From Streptococcus sp. LPB0220 (lineage in GTDB: Bacteria; Bacillota; Bacilli; Lactobacillales; Streptococcaceae), in the NCBI RefSeq assembly GCF_008727815.1, contig NZ_CP044230.1, positions 1,410,001-1,474,000 on the forward strand: a stretch of DNA of 64,000 nt. The letters run 5' to 3'. Positions 19,188 through 27,374 of this stretch are shown here, in pieces. A program made the position numbers and the translations under genes. How positions within the stretch are numbered: position 1 is the stretch's first letter; every line of letters begins with the position of its first letter. Under the pieces are notes generated by a model. The model did not search any database. It had not been told where the DNA came from and worked only from the letters and a program-made list of their open reading frames with translations.

Positions 19188-20077
19188 ACTTCTACTCCTG
19201 ATTCAAGTTTAAAGATCTCATCAATAGTTGGGGCTTGGTGGTCAAAGGTTGCTAGGTAGTGGCCATTGGTCAAGCGGTCAAATAATTCTGGACCAGCTGA
19301 TGCATCATCCAAGATCAACTTCCACGTCCCTTGCTTGGTCATGCTGACCTTGGTCACGTGTGGCAGAGCTTCTAGCTCTTCTTTGCTAAAGTCGTTTGAG
19401 ACAAAGAGGCGAGTCTTGCCATAGCTATTCCGGACCTCTTGGACAGGCCCTGAAAGGACAACTGAACCATCACGGATCATTAGGATATCATCACACAACT
19501 CTTCGACATTGGTCATGACGTGGTCAGAAAAGATAATAGTTGCCCCACGCTCTTTTTCTTCAAAGATGACCTGCTTGAGCACTTCTGTATTGACCGGATC
19601 CAAGCCACTAAAGGGTTCATCTAATATGATCAATTTAGGCTCATGGATCAAAGTGATGATCAGTTGCACCTTCTGTTGGTTCCCTTTTGAGAGACTCTTG
19701 ATTTTATCGGTCAATTTCCCTTTTACTTGGAGTTTTTCCATCCAGGTCGGTAATTTTTCCTTGACCTCAGCAGTGCTCATTCCTTTTAATGCAGCCAAAT
19801 AACGAACCTGCTCAAAAATCGTGAGTTTAGGCATGAGACTACGTTCTTCTGGCAAATAGCCAATTTCCTTGTAGGTTTCTTGGGTAATCGCTTTGCCACC
19901 TAGGCGAATCTCACCACTGTAGTCCAAAAAGCGCAAGATACTGTGGAAAATAGTTGTTTTCCCGGCACCATTTTTCCCAACTAAGCCAAGGATATGACCT
20001 TGTTGTGCTGTCAGATCTACTCCGAAGAGAACCTGCTTATTCCCAAAGCTTTTTTCTAAATTTCTAATTTCTAACAT
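19184..20077 (-). CDS. ABC-2 transporter ATP-binding protein (NatA-like)
   Basis: A 297-residue ATPase: Walker A GKNGAGKTT near residue 35, signature LSKGNQQKV near 132, Walker B LIILDEPFSGLDP near 155, and a switch FSDHVM. The signature is SKGNQ rather than SGGQ, a frequent NatA/CcmA-type variant. A C-terminal ~75-residue regulatory extension is present. It lies between the DUF3169 gene (11 bases upstream) and the permease. Confidence 0.93.
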   Translation of the reverse strand: MLEIRNLEKSFGNKQVLFGVDLTAQQGHILGLVGKNGAGKTTIFHSILRFLDYSGEIRLGGKAITQETYKEIGYLPEERSLMPKLTIFEQVRYLAALKGMSTAEVKEKLPTWMEKLQVKGKLTDKIKSLSKGNQQKVQLIITLIHEPKLIILDEPFSGLDPVNTEVLKQVIFEEKERGATIIFSDHVMTNVEELCDDILMIRDGSVVLSGPVQEVRNSYGKTRLFVSNDFSKEELEALPHVTKVSMTKQGTWKLILDDASAGPELFDRLTNGHYLATFDHQAPTIDEIFKLESGVEV

Positions 20078-20088
20078 GGATGACTCCT

Positions 20089-20886
20089 TTACTCTTTATA
20101 ATAACGTTTGGTAATCTTGTATTGTGAGACCAAGATATAGAGATAAATCAGTGATACAACTACTAAGGCTAATAAGATATCGGTATGGAAAAAGGTACCA
20201 ATCAAGAAAATTCCAATTAAAGCAAAAGGCAAGATATAATTGTTTAACTTAATGATAATTTCATAGTTTTCCTCGTAGCTAATCTGCTTTTCTGCTTCAT
20301 CCATCATACTCATCATAAATTCACGCACTTCCTTGGCATTAGCATTGCGGGGAATTGGTTTTCCATAAATCAGATGGAAAGTATTGCGAAAGAAGATATC
20401 CGATAGGAAAAATAGGGCAAACAAGACAAGAAAGAGATAGAGCATGGTAAAGTCTCCAAAGATAAAAGCCATGTCCCCAGCGCCAGGTCTATCTAAGTCG
20501 ACCAATTGACTATAAAAAATGACGACTAAAAAGTAGGGCAAGATCATGATGCCTTTAAAAATGGTCGCTAAGCCATATAGTTTTTTCTTTTGAATGTCAT
20601 AGTGATAGGCTTCATCATCGTCTTCTATTTGGAGCATCTTTTGATGGACTTTTCTCGCGCACATCAGTAAGACCATCGTGAGTATAAATGCGACTAAGAA
20701 TAAAACTGCTGAGCCCAAAAGGAGTACTTCTTTACTAAAGAAGGATTGGATTTCTAGGGGCTTTTCGTATCCAAACATTTCTGTCAAAAATCCGATAACT
20801 CCTCCGATCAAACCAGAAACGGTAATGATCCCTACATTTCTCCAAAAACGGTAACGCGGGGTTCGTTCTTTTTGTTGCTTTTTCAT
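20089..20886 (-). CDS. DUF3169 family membrane protein
   Basis: A 265-residue protein with six predicted helices in three pairs (about 17-35 and 52-72; 108-128 and 143-165; 215-235 and 238-258). A cytoplasmic acidic segment lies between the first two pairs. It matches the DUF3169 family, commonly encoded between an XRE regulator and an ABC-2 transporter in Firmicutes. It is 2 bases after the regulator's stop. A role in the same export or envelope-stress response is inferred from context only. Confidence 0.8.
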   Translation of the reverse strand: MKKQQKERTPRYRFWRNVGIITVSGLIGGVIGFLTEMFGYEKPLEIQSFFSKEVLLLGSAVLFLVAFILTMVLLMCARKVHQKMLQIEDDDEAYHYDIQKKKLYGLATIFKGIMILPYFLVVIFYSQLVDLDRPGAGDMAFIFGDFTMLYLFLVLFALFFLSDIFFRNTFHLIYGKPIPRNANAKEVREFMMSMMDEAEKQISYEENYEIIIKLNNYILPFALIGIFLIGTFFHTDILLALVVVSLIYLYILVSQYKITKRYYKE

Positions 20887-20888
20887 TG

Positions 20889-21098
20889 TTATTCCTCTTC
20901 CTCTACTAGACTAAAAACATTTTCCACCGGTTCCTTGAAAATCTGGGCGATGGTGATGGCAATGATAACCGAAGGGGTGTATTCACCCCGCTCCAAGAGA
21001 CTGATAGACTGGCGCGAGACTCCAGCTAGCTTGGCTAGCTCAGATTGGTTGAGACCATCACGCGCCCTCAGCTCTTTCAGTCGATTTTTTAAGATCAT
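20889..21098 (-). CDS. Small XRE (Cro/CI) family transcriptional regulator
   Basis: A 69-residue single-domain HTH protein: LKELRARDGLNQSELAKLAG followed by the recognition helix VSRQSISLLERGEYTPS and IAITIAQIFKEPVENVF. This is the YozG/HipB-like short type that dimerises through its C terminus. It is second in the five-gene operon and is the obvious candidate for binding the palindrome at 21473-21494. Confidence 0.92.
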   Translation of the reverse strand: MILKNRLKELRARDGLNQSELAKLAGVSRQSISLLERGEYTPSVIIAITIAQIFKEPVENVFSLVEEEE

Positions 21099-21111
21099 GG
21101 CTTTCGCCCCC

Positions 21112-21420
21112 TTATAGTTGAATATCTTGAATATCTTCGATACGGACTAATTTGGTTTCTCTTTGTTGTTTATTGGTCTCACGACTCAATTTGACCCAAT
21201 CTTCATCGATATCTATAATTTCATACTCGGTTCCAAATCCATTTACTGTGACCGTGACCGTTTGGCCCTTCAATTCTTCTAAAAGTCTAGACATTTCTTG
21301 ATTTCCTTTCACTTGTTTTTCTAATCGTCTAATGCGTTTGTTCAACTTTTTTATCTTCTTTTCTGAGCTTCCATAAATGATAAGCAGAAAAGGGATAAAT
21401 AGAATCCATATAGCTCCCAT
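21112..21420 (-). CDS. Small membrane-anchored protein with coiled coil, function unknown
   Basis: A 102-residue protein. One N-terminal helix (about residues 2-18, AIWILFIPFLLIIYG) is followed by a basic coiled coil (EKKIKKLNKRIRRLEKQV) and a C-terminal beta-rich part (QTVTVTVNGFGTEYEIIDID) ending IEDIQDIQL. It resembles small SH3/Sm-like membrane proteins found at the head of XRE-DUF3169 operons. The ATG at 21420 has GAGGAGG 6 bases upstream; longer in-frame starts lack a site. First gene of the operon. Confidence 0.75.
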   Translation of the reverse strand: MGAIWILFIPFLLIIYGSSEKKIKKLNKRIRRLEKQVKGNQEMSRLLEELKGQTVTVTVNGFGTEYEIIDIDEDWVKLSRETNKQQRETKLVRIEDIQDIQL

Positions 21421-21451
21421 AAGAATACCTCCTCTTCTTTCAACTAAAATC

Positions 21452-21494
21452 ATTGTAACACTTCTTTTTCTTTTTGACAAGTATATTTGTCAAA
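21452..21494 (-). promoter_or_regulatory. Promoter and palindromic operator of the XRE-ABC-2 operon
   Basis: On the minus strand, a -35 TTGTCA (21475-21480) and a -10 TACAAT (21452-21457) are 17 bases apart. A palindrome TTTGACAA-N6-TTGTCAAA covers 21473-21494 and overlaps the -35. A further half-site (TTTGACAAAT-type) occurs near 21505-21515. That geometry predicts repression by steric block of RNA polymerase. Confidence 0.8.
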
Positions 21495-21609
21495 AAAATA
21501 AAAATATTTGTCAAAAATAGAAGAATGCTTGACATAGATATTTTGAGTACTTAAAGGAATTTCTCTATTTTAATAGGGTTTCAAGCCCTATAACTTGCAA
21601 ATCCTATAA

Positions 21610-21732
21610 GAAAAAAACAGTTGAGAAATTCTCAACTGTTTCATCTTTTTACGATTTAACGCACTTCTGCATTCACTTTTTCTTCGAGAGACGCTTGGAT
21701 TTTCTCCATGTAGCGTGCGACTTCTTCGTCTG
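21610..21732 (-). pseudogene. Displaced, diverged copy of the pheT 3' end and terminator
   Basis: It aligns without gaps to 24850-24972 (constant offset 3240), with about 12 differences over about 123 bases. The minus strand encodes a PheT C terminus ending ASLEEKVNAEVR-stop, versus [16 protein letters not shown] in the intact gene. It keeps the same stop codon and the same terminator hairpin (GTTGAGAA / TTCTCAAC) at 21610-21642. Homology ends abruptly at 21733. With the functional pheT end it brackets the 22015-24712 gene pair as direct repeats. There is no start codon, so it is not a gene. Confidence 0.9.
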
Positions 21733-21739
21733 ATTAAAA

Positions 21740-21938
21740 CCTCTTTTGTGTAGATCAAGTAGCTCGAGGCAAAAGATTGGCAATCAATTGTATTCATTCA
21801 CTGTCAACTATGCCAAGAAAATCGGTTGCTACAACCTAATACTCCATTTCTGGAATGACTATAAAGGAGAGCCTTACACTACTGTCAAAGCCAGGGTATG
21901 AAACCTCAAAAAACTTGATGGAAGTTATCATTGACTAA
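21740..21938 (+). pseudogene. Decayed GNAT N-acetyltransferase remnant
   Basis: Read across frame changes, the + strand gives VARGKR, then NQLYSFTVNYAKKIGCYNL and ILHFWNDYKG, then LHYCQSQGMKPQKT, and MEVIID before a TAA at 21936-21938. This is the acetyl-CoA-binding motif A to motif B order (R-G-x-x, A-x-x-x-G-C-x-x-L, then W-N, FY-x-x-x-G-M-K-P) of a RimI-like acetyltransferase. At least three frameshifts break it, and no start is seen. The remaining bases 21939-22014 hold only a weak AT-rich hairpin (TTAGATT / AATCTAA near 21985-22003). Confidence 0.75.
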
Positions 21939-22014
21939 CCTTTCAAACATAAACAAACAATTTCTTTGTTAATCTTACTATTTTATGATTAGATTAAACA
22001 ATCTAACTCAAAAA

Positions 22015-23496
22015 CTAATCATCAATTTCACTTATATTATGTAAAAGATTACTATCATCAACATCCAATTCTCTCGCTAATTGAACTGAATATTCAAGTC
22101 TTAAGGAAGCATTTAATTGAACATCGAAAGCATAGTTCTGTAACTCACCTAGTTTTTTATACTTTTCAACTATCTCATTAAAAATTTCTTGATATTTTAA
22201 ATCTAGTTGATTTAGATAAAGTTGCATTTTTGAGTTATATTCTTCAATCATCTTACGTTCACGATTACTCAAAAATTTTTTACCTATATCTAATAAAATG
22301 CTTGTTGCAATAGATCCAATTACAGGTCCTACCACAGGAATCGGAATTATCGCTTGACCTAAACATGCTCCTAAAGCAGCTCCTGTTGCATCAATCGCAT
22401 TAAATAATGCTAAATTAATAAAGTCATCATCATCAATCTTTCCTATCCTATAATCAAGTATAAGTCGAATGATTCCAAATGTTCCAGCCGAAATAGCACC
22501 TGCACTAGAAGCCGACATTCGACAAACATTTGTTAATCCATAAATAGAATAAGCTGAGATGCCACCTTTTATAATACCATCCCCTGCACTCATTCCACAA
22601 TCTATCCAATCTTCATCAGTGAATGTCAAAATATCTTTGCCTTCTTGATACTTCTGTATCAATTTAGAACTTAGACTAAATCCTCCCTGTACTATTGAAG
22701 AAATTGTAGCGGCACGATTTGCCTCTTTTAAACTAGGCAACGATTTTATATAGGCATTTTTTCTCCCTATATTGGTATTGTTATTAATTAATTCTCTTCT
22801 TTCGGCAGATTTTTTTGAAATGTCTCTTCTAATTCCAGATAGTGTTTTTCGAATACTTTTAGTTTGCACTTCCTTATAATCCAATTTTGATGCATTTAAC
22901 CATTTAGTATGAGATGTTACATGTCTAGCTTTATTTTCTTCACTTATTAAGAGTTTAATTCTATCAATAGTGTTTTTTGTCAGTCGGTTACCATTGAAAG
23001 TAATATATTCATCACCATTCATAATTTTATTTATCAATTCAACATGATCTTTCGGAATCATCATTTTCATATTTCGATAATTTGCAGCCTGTTTCAATTC
23101 TTTACAAATATTATCGTAGAATTTCATCTGTACTTGATTTTTTCCGAAATTTAAATCTGCTGGACCATTATCATTTAAAACTTTTGCTAATTTACTCATT
23201 CCTTCAAAAGCTCTATAAGCATTTGTGACCCCTTCTTCCGCAAACTCAGCAATGAATCCATGTAATCCTCGACTACCTCCCCGATTATTGAGGATTAACT
23301 TATTTATCTCTTCTTCAGCTTTATCTAGACTAATTTTAGCTTTTAAATTATGTTTTGCTAATTCTAATAATTCATCTTTATTGGCTTGTATTATTTTTTC
23401 TAAAGATGTCGATAATTCTTCTAATCTTAAATGATTTAAAAAATCAATATAATATGCTATCCCTTCATTCAGGATATATTCATTATTTATTTTCAT
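22015..23496 (-). CDS. Protein of unknown function with possible nuclease-like motif and Gly-rich C-terminal segments
   Basis: A 493-residue protein I do not recognise by name. Residues 50-130 are the most motif-like: NRGGSRGLHGFIAE (His79, Glu84), NDNGPADL (Asp114) and VQMKFY (Gln123, Lys125). That is an E...D...QxK order reminiscent of PD-(D/E)XK/Mrr-type nucleases, which is inference only. Residues 270-405 are hydrophobic and Gly/Ala/Ser-rich with glycine spacing (GAALGACLGQ, VVGPVIGSIATSI), suggesting membrane insertion or tight helix packing. A helical tail follows. The ATG at 23496 overlaps the upstream gene by 14 bases. AT-rich composition differs from neighbours and suggests transfer. 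Confidence 0.75.
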   Translation of the reverse strand: MKINNEYILNEGIAYYIDFLNHLRLEELSTSLEKIIQANKDELLELAKHNLKAKISLDKAEEEINKLILNNRGGSRGLHGFIAEFAEEGVTNAYRAFEGMSKLAKVLNDNGPADLNFGKNQVQMKFYDNICKELKQAANYRNMKMMIPKDHVELINKIMNGDEYITFNGNRLTKNTIDRIKLLISEENKARHVTSHTKWLNASKLDYKEVQTKSIRKTLSGIRRDISKKSAERRELINNNTNIGRKNAYIKSLPSLKEANRAATISSIVQGGFSLSSKLIQKYQEGKDILTFTDEDWIDCGMSAGDGIIKGGISAYSIYGLTNVCRMSASSAGAISAGTFGIIRLILDYRIGKIDDDDFINLALFNAIDATGAALGACLGQAIIPIPVVGPVIGSIATSILLDIGKKFLSNRERKMIEEYNSKMQLYLNQLDLKYQEIFNEIVEKYKKLGELQNYAFDVQLNASLRLEYSVQLARELDVDDSNLLHNISEIDD

Positions 23497-24712
23497 CTAC
23501 AACGATTTCCTTATTAACTAACTGGGCTAGTGAAAGTGTTGAATTTACTAGAATTCCTGCCAAATATTTTTCATTATCAGTAAATAAACTATAATCATTT
23601 CCAGTAAAATTTTTATTTAATTCACTTAACTCTAAAATCTGTTTTTTCGTGAATTCTATCATTTTCTTTATTTCTTCATTAGATTTTTGAGTGCTTTTAA
23701 TTAAAAATTCAACCTTCTTCCTTTGTTCAGTTGCCTCTTTAATCGCTTCATCATTTTTAAAATTTGCATACACACCTGCTCCAATTGACGCAGTTAACAT
23801 TAGTCCAGCAATTGTCCATCCAACTGGTCCTGCTAGAGCAAGCAAACCATTACCTGCTGACATTCCACCTCCACCAGCTGCTAATGCTCCTCCCCCTAGC
23901 CATGCTAAAGCTGCATTGCTTGCTGCCGCTCCTGATAAACTAGAAATTGCTGTACCAGTTGAAGCTACTCCAAAAGTAGTTGCAATACCCATTGCTGCAG
24001 TTGGCCCTAATGTTGCAACAGCTACTCCCAACGCACTTAAAGACGCAGTTGCAGCACTACTACCGCCAGCAGCTTTAGCATCAAACTCCGCTTTCTTTAT
24101 CTGATCCTTCTTATCTTGAAAGTTATGGATTTCATGTTTTATCATTTGTAAATTTGTTTTAAATTCTTTCGGAGAGTTAGCTAATTCACTAATTCTCTTC
24201 TCAAGAATTCCAACGACTTCCACAGCTTCTTCTCTAACATTATACAATTCATTCGATGAATTTATTAGCTCTTTTGAGCTTGATTCATATTTTGAAACCG
24301 ATTGATTAAACTCATCTACCGCTTTCCTTCGTAATTTATCATTAAATAAATCAACAGAGTTAACTTGCTCCTTTATATTATTTGCAGATTTTCCGACTTG
24401 ATTTACTACATTTCCTGCAATCTTTCCTGTTTCAGTGACGACATCACCTGTGACTTTCACCACGTTATCGGTCACCTCGCCTACAAATTTTCCTGTATTT
24501 TGTACTACATCACTAGATGTTTTTATAACATTATTAGAAACTTCTCCAACAAATTTCCCTGTATTTCGAGCAACATCACTCGTTACTTCTGCAACATTAT
24601 TCGTAACATCACCTGCAATTTTCCCTGCATCATTTAATACTTTTCCTGTTTCTTTAACAATGCCATTAGCTAAATCAGATGTCATCTTTCCAATTTGATT
24701 AAATAAATCCAT
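23483..24712 (-). CDS. Protein of unknown function: nine 11-residue repeats, coiled coil, Ala/Gly-rich membrane-like segment
   Basis: A 409-residue protein. Residues 13-111 are nine uninterrupted 11-mers of the form DVxxNxGKxxG; residues 46-67 and 68-89 are nearly identical 22-mers. Such in-phase hendecads form 11/3 amphipathic helices, as in alpha-synuclein or LEA proteins, that bind lipid surfaces or form coiled coils. Residues 120-210 are a charged helical region. Residues 214-316 are Ala/Gly-rich and hydrophobic (GGGALAAGGGGMSAG, AGPVGWTIAGLML), probably membrane-active. The C-terminal part is again helical. No signal peptide. The start at 24712 has GGAG 7 bases upstream; an ATG at 24724 lacks one. 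The function is not known. Confidence 0.75.
   Translation of the reverse strand: MDLFNQIGKMTSDLANGIVKETGKVLNDAGKIAGDVTNNVAEVTSDVARNTGKFVGEVSNNVIKTSSDVVQNTGKFVGEVTDNVVKVTGDVVTETGKIAGNVVNQVGKSANNIKEQVNSVDLFNDKLRRKAVDEFNQSVSKYESSSKELINSSNELYNVREEAVEVVGILEKRISELANSPKEFKTNLQMIKHEIHNFQDKKDQIKKAEFDAKAAGGSSAATASLSALGVAVATLGPTAAMGIATTFGVASTGTAISSLSGAAASNAALAWLGGGALAAGGGGMSAGNGLLALAGPVGWTIAGLMLTASIGAGVYANFKNDEAIKEATEQRKKVEFLIKSTQKSNEEIKKMIEFTKKQILELSELNKNFTGNDYSLFTDNEKYLAGILVNSTLSLAQLVNKEIVVDENK
24380..24676 (-). repeat. Coding repeats of 33 nt (nine copies; 66-nt higher-order copies)
   Basis: The DNA encoding residues 13-111 of the preceding entry repeats every 33 bases without interruption. Two adjacent 66-base units are the most alike. 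The unit is coding, not spacer-separated, so it is not a CRISPR array. Unequal recombination could change the copy number. Confidence 0.8.
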
Positions 24713-24768
24713 AATAAACTCCATTCATAGTAGTGATCAATTATGAAACACTAATTATTAATAAACTA

Positions 24769-24797
24769 ATTATCTAATAAAATAATTATTTAGTCAA
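24769..24797 (-). promoter_or_regulatory. Promoter of the two-gene accessory operon
   Basis: On the minus strand, TTGACT (24792-24797) and GATAAT (24769-24774) are 17 bases apart, about 57 bases before the start codon at 24712. The rest of 24713-24849 is very AT-rich and contains repeated AATTATTA-type tracts. Confidence 0.65.
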
Positions 24798-24849
24798 TAT
24801 ATTAAAGAATAATAAACTCAGAATAGATAGTCATTATAATTATATGATT

Positions 24850-24882
24850 TAAAAAAACAGTTGAGAAATTCTCAACTGTTTC
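24850..24882. terminator. Terminator of the pheS-pheT operon (intact copy)
   Basis: A perfect stem AACAGTTGAGAA / TTCTCAACTGTT is flanked by A and T runs, 14 bases after the pheT stop. It is duplicated at 21610-21642. Confidence 0.9.
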
Positions 24883-24895
24883 TTGTTTTTACGAT

Positions 24896-27301
24896 TTACC
24901 GCACTTCTGCGTCTACTTTATCTTCAAGGGAAGCTTGAATTTTTTCCATGTAGCGTGCGACTTCTTCGTCTGTCAAGCTATCTTCTGGATTTTGGAAGGT
25001 CAAGCTATAAGCCATGGACTTCATTCCGACACCCAGTTTTTCGCCTGAGAAGACGTCAAATAGCTTGATGTCTGTCAAGCGTTTCACGCCCGCAGCTCTT
25101 ATGGCATCGACTACCTCTTGGTGAGTCACTTCTGCTTTGAGGAGAAGGGCGATATCACGGCTCACTGCTGGGAACTTAGTAATTTCCACAAATGGAGCAG
25201 CTGGTTGAAGGGCTGCTTCGATAGCTGAAAGGTTGAGCTCAGCTACATAAGTCTCTGGAATATCATAAGCCTTAGCCGTAACCGGGTGCACTTGACCGAG
25301 GAAACCAATAACTTGATCACCGAGTGAGATCAAAGCTGTACGTCCTGGGTGAAGACTCTTGATCTCTTGCGTTGCGGTATAGGTCGCTTTAAGACCCAAG
25401 CGAGCAAAGAGGGCTTCCAAGATTCCCTTGGCATAGAAGAAGTCAACAGGGACTGCTGGTGTTTGGAAGTCTTTTTCAGCGACTAAGCCAGTCAAAGCAA
25501 AGGCAAAGCTGTTGATTTCATTTGGCAAGTCTTCTTTTGGATTTCCTGTTTGCTCGAAGACCTTTCCGATCTCGTAGAGGGCCAAGTCTTTGTTCTTACG
25601 CGCTACGTTGTAGGCAACTGTATCTAAAATACCTGAAACCATATTTTGACGGAGGACTGAACGATCCACAGTCATTGGCCACATGAGCTCAGTTAAGTTG
25701 CTTGGTGTAGGCGTAAATTCAATCGCTTTTTCAGGAGTTGTCAAAGCATAGGTGATGATTTCAGTCAGTCCTGCCCCTTCAGCAATGGTACGAACTTTAC
25801 GACGCAATTTTTGAGTAACAGTCAATTCACCGGCTGTCCCATCGTCTTTTGGAAGGGTTGCTGGTAATTTATCATAACCATAAATCCGAGCGATTTCTTC
25901 AAAAAGATCCGCTTCGATAGTGATGTCCCAACGGCGACGTGGTACGCTAACAGTAAAGGCTTCAGCGTTTCCAGAAAGTCCAAATCCAAGGCGACGGAAG
26001 ACATCTTCGACATCGGCATAAGTAAGATCAGTGCCAAGGACACGGTTAACATCTGCAAGAGTGGAAGAAACTTCTACATCAGAAGTATCGAGCTGGCCTG
26101 CTGAAACGATTCCCTTACGAACAGTGGCACCTGCAAGCTCTGCAATCATGCTCGCTGCCGCATCAAGGGCTTCATTGACAGTTGCCACATTGATCCCTTT
26201 TTCAAAACGTGAAGATGATTCAGAACGAAGGTTGAGGCGACCACTAGTCTTACGGATCGATTTGCCATTGAAGACAGCCGCTTCAAGAACAACACGAGTA
26301 GATTTTTCAGAGATTTCTGTAGCTTCTCCACCCATGACACCTGCAAGAGCTACTGGTTTGTCCGCAACCGTAATCACGAGGTCACTTGCTTCTAACTCAC
26401 GCTCTTCCCCATCCAAGGTTACCAATTTTTCACCAGCACGCGCTTCACGCACACGGATATCAGTTCCTTCAAAGGTATCCAAGTCAAAGGCATGCATAGG
26501 TTGACCAAAGTAGAGCAGGATATAGTTGGTCACGTCGACCACATTGTTGATCGGACGGATACCTTCGTTCATGAGGAGGTTTTGCAACCATTGTGGACTT
26601 GGGGCGATGGTCACATTGTCCAAGATACGGGCTGCATAGTAAGGTGCCTTATCAGTGTCAATGCTGACAGAAAGAGCATCTGCTGCAGCTTGGTCTGTTT
26701 CAGTCAACGTAAAGTCTTTGAAATTGACTGCCTTGTCATAGATCGCTGCTACTTCGTGCGCCACCCCACGCATAGAAAGAGCGTCTGCACGGTTTGGAGT
26801 GATGGAAAGTTCGATGATTTCATCATCCAAGTCGAGGTAAGAGAAGACTTCTTCTCCTGGAACAGCATCTTGAGGCAATATTTGGATGCCATCTGCGAAT
26901 TCTTTTGGTACAACAGAGTCAGAAATCCCTAATTCACCAAGTGAACAGATCATCCCAAGGGATTCCAAGCCACGGATTTTCCCTTTTTTAATCTTGTAGT
27001 TGTCCGCGATGCGAGCACCTGGAAGAGCCACCATGACCTTGATGCCTGCACGCACATTTGGTGCTCCACAGACGATTTGACGGGCTTCTTCTTCACCCAC
27101 ATTGACTTGGCAGACATGAAGGTGTGTCTCTGGCACATCTTCACAAGACAAGACTTCTCCGACGACAATTTTTGAGAGACCAGCAGCTGGCGATTCCACA
27201 CCTTCTACTTCGATCCCTGTGGTTGACATTTTTTCAGCCAACTCTTCTGATGGCACATCAATGTCCACCAATTGTTTTAACCATTTATATGATACTAACA
27301 T
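24896..27301 (-). CDS. pheT: Phenylalanine-tRNA ligase beta subunit
   Basis: An 801-residue protein starting [16 protein letters not shown]. It has the N-terminal tRNA-binding (EMAP-like) domain near 40-150 ([20 protein letters not shown]), B3/B4 editing domains ([19 protein letters not shown]), the B5 domain, catalytic-like core and FDX anticodon-binding C terminus ([12 protein letters not shown] near 710). Editing-domain and core length are normal. The start at 27301 is weakly preceded by GGAATT; a longer in-frame start (MIGI) is possible. Its last 41 codons are repeated in diverged form at 21610-21732. Confidence 0.98.
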   Translation of the reverse strand: MLVSYKWLKQLVDIDVPSEELAEKMSTTGIEVEGVESPAAGLSKIVVGEVLSCEDVPETHLHVCQVNVGEEEARQIVCGAPNVRAGIKVMVALPGARIADNYKIKKGKIRGLESLGMICSLGELGISDSVVPKEFADGIQILPQDAVPGEEVFSYLDLDDEIIELSITPNRADALSMRGVAHEVAAIYDKAVNFKDFTLTETDQAAADALSVSIDTDKAPYYAARILDNVTIAPSPQWLQNLLMNEGIRPINNVVDVTNYILLYFGQPMHAFDLDTFEGTDIRVREARAGEKLVTLDGEERELEASDLVITVADKPVALAGVMGGEATEISEKSTRVVLEAAVFNGKSIRKTSGRLNLRSESSSRFEKGINVATVNEALDAAASMIAELAGATVRKGIVSAGQLDTSDVEVSSTLADVNRVLGTDLTYADVEDVFRRLGFGLSGNAEAFTVSVPRRRWDITIEADLFEEIARIYGYDKLPATLPKDDGTAGELTVTQKLRRKVRTIAEGAGLTEIITYALTTPEKAIEFTPTPSNLTELMWPMTVDRSVLRQNMVSGILDTVAYNVARKNKDLALYEIGKVFEQTGNPKEDLPNEINSFAFALTGLVAEKDFQTPAVPVDFFYAKGILEALFARLGLKATYTATQEIKSLHPGRTALISLGDQVIGFLGQVHPVTAKAYDIPETYVAELNLSAIEAALQPAAPFVEITKFPAVSRDIALLLKAEVTHQEVVDAIRAAGVKRLTDIKLFDVFSGEKLGVGMKSMAYSLTFQNPEDSLTDEEVARYMEKIQASLEDKVDAEVR

Positions 27302-27374
27302 AATTCCGATCATAAGATCCCACTAGGTGAGATCTTCTCAATTCCTTTCTCTCAATTTGAACCCACAATTAAGC

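Noticed and set aside
21588..21797. A 62-69 residue minus-strand frame over the pheT remnant
   Set aside because: It reads the remnant out of frame relative to PheT and has no ribosome-binding site. The PheT frame gives the recognisable C terminus.
22015..23496. Calling this gene a restriction enzyme or bacteriocin
   Set aside because: The E-D-QxK order is suggestive only. No modification partner, immunity gene or leader peptide is visible.
24365..24698. Open frames on the plus strand opposite the 11-mer repeats, and the regular 33/66-bp repeats themselves as a CRISPR array
   Set aside because: The repeats are contiguous and coding on the minus strand with no spacers. The plus frames are by-products of that repeat.
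21610..24972. An integrative element with integrase
   Set aside because: No recombinase, relaxase or replication gene occurs between the repeats. The gene ends fit direct repeats but a mobilising enzyme is missing.
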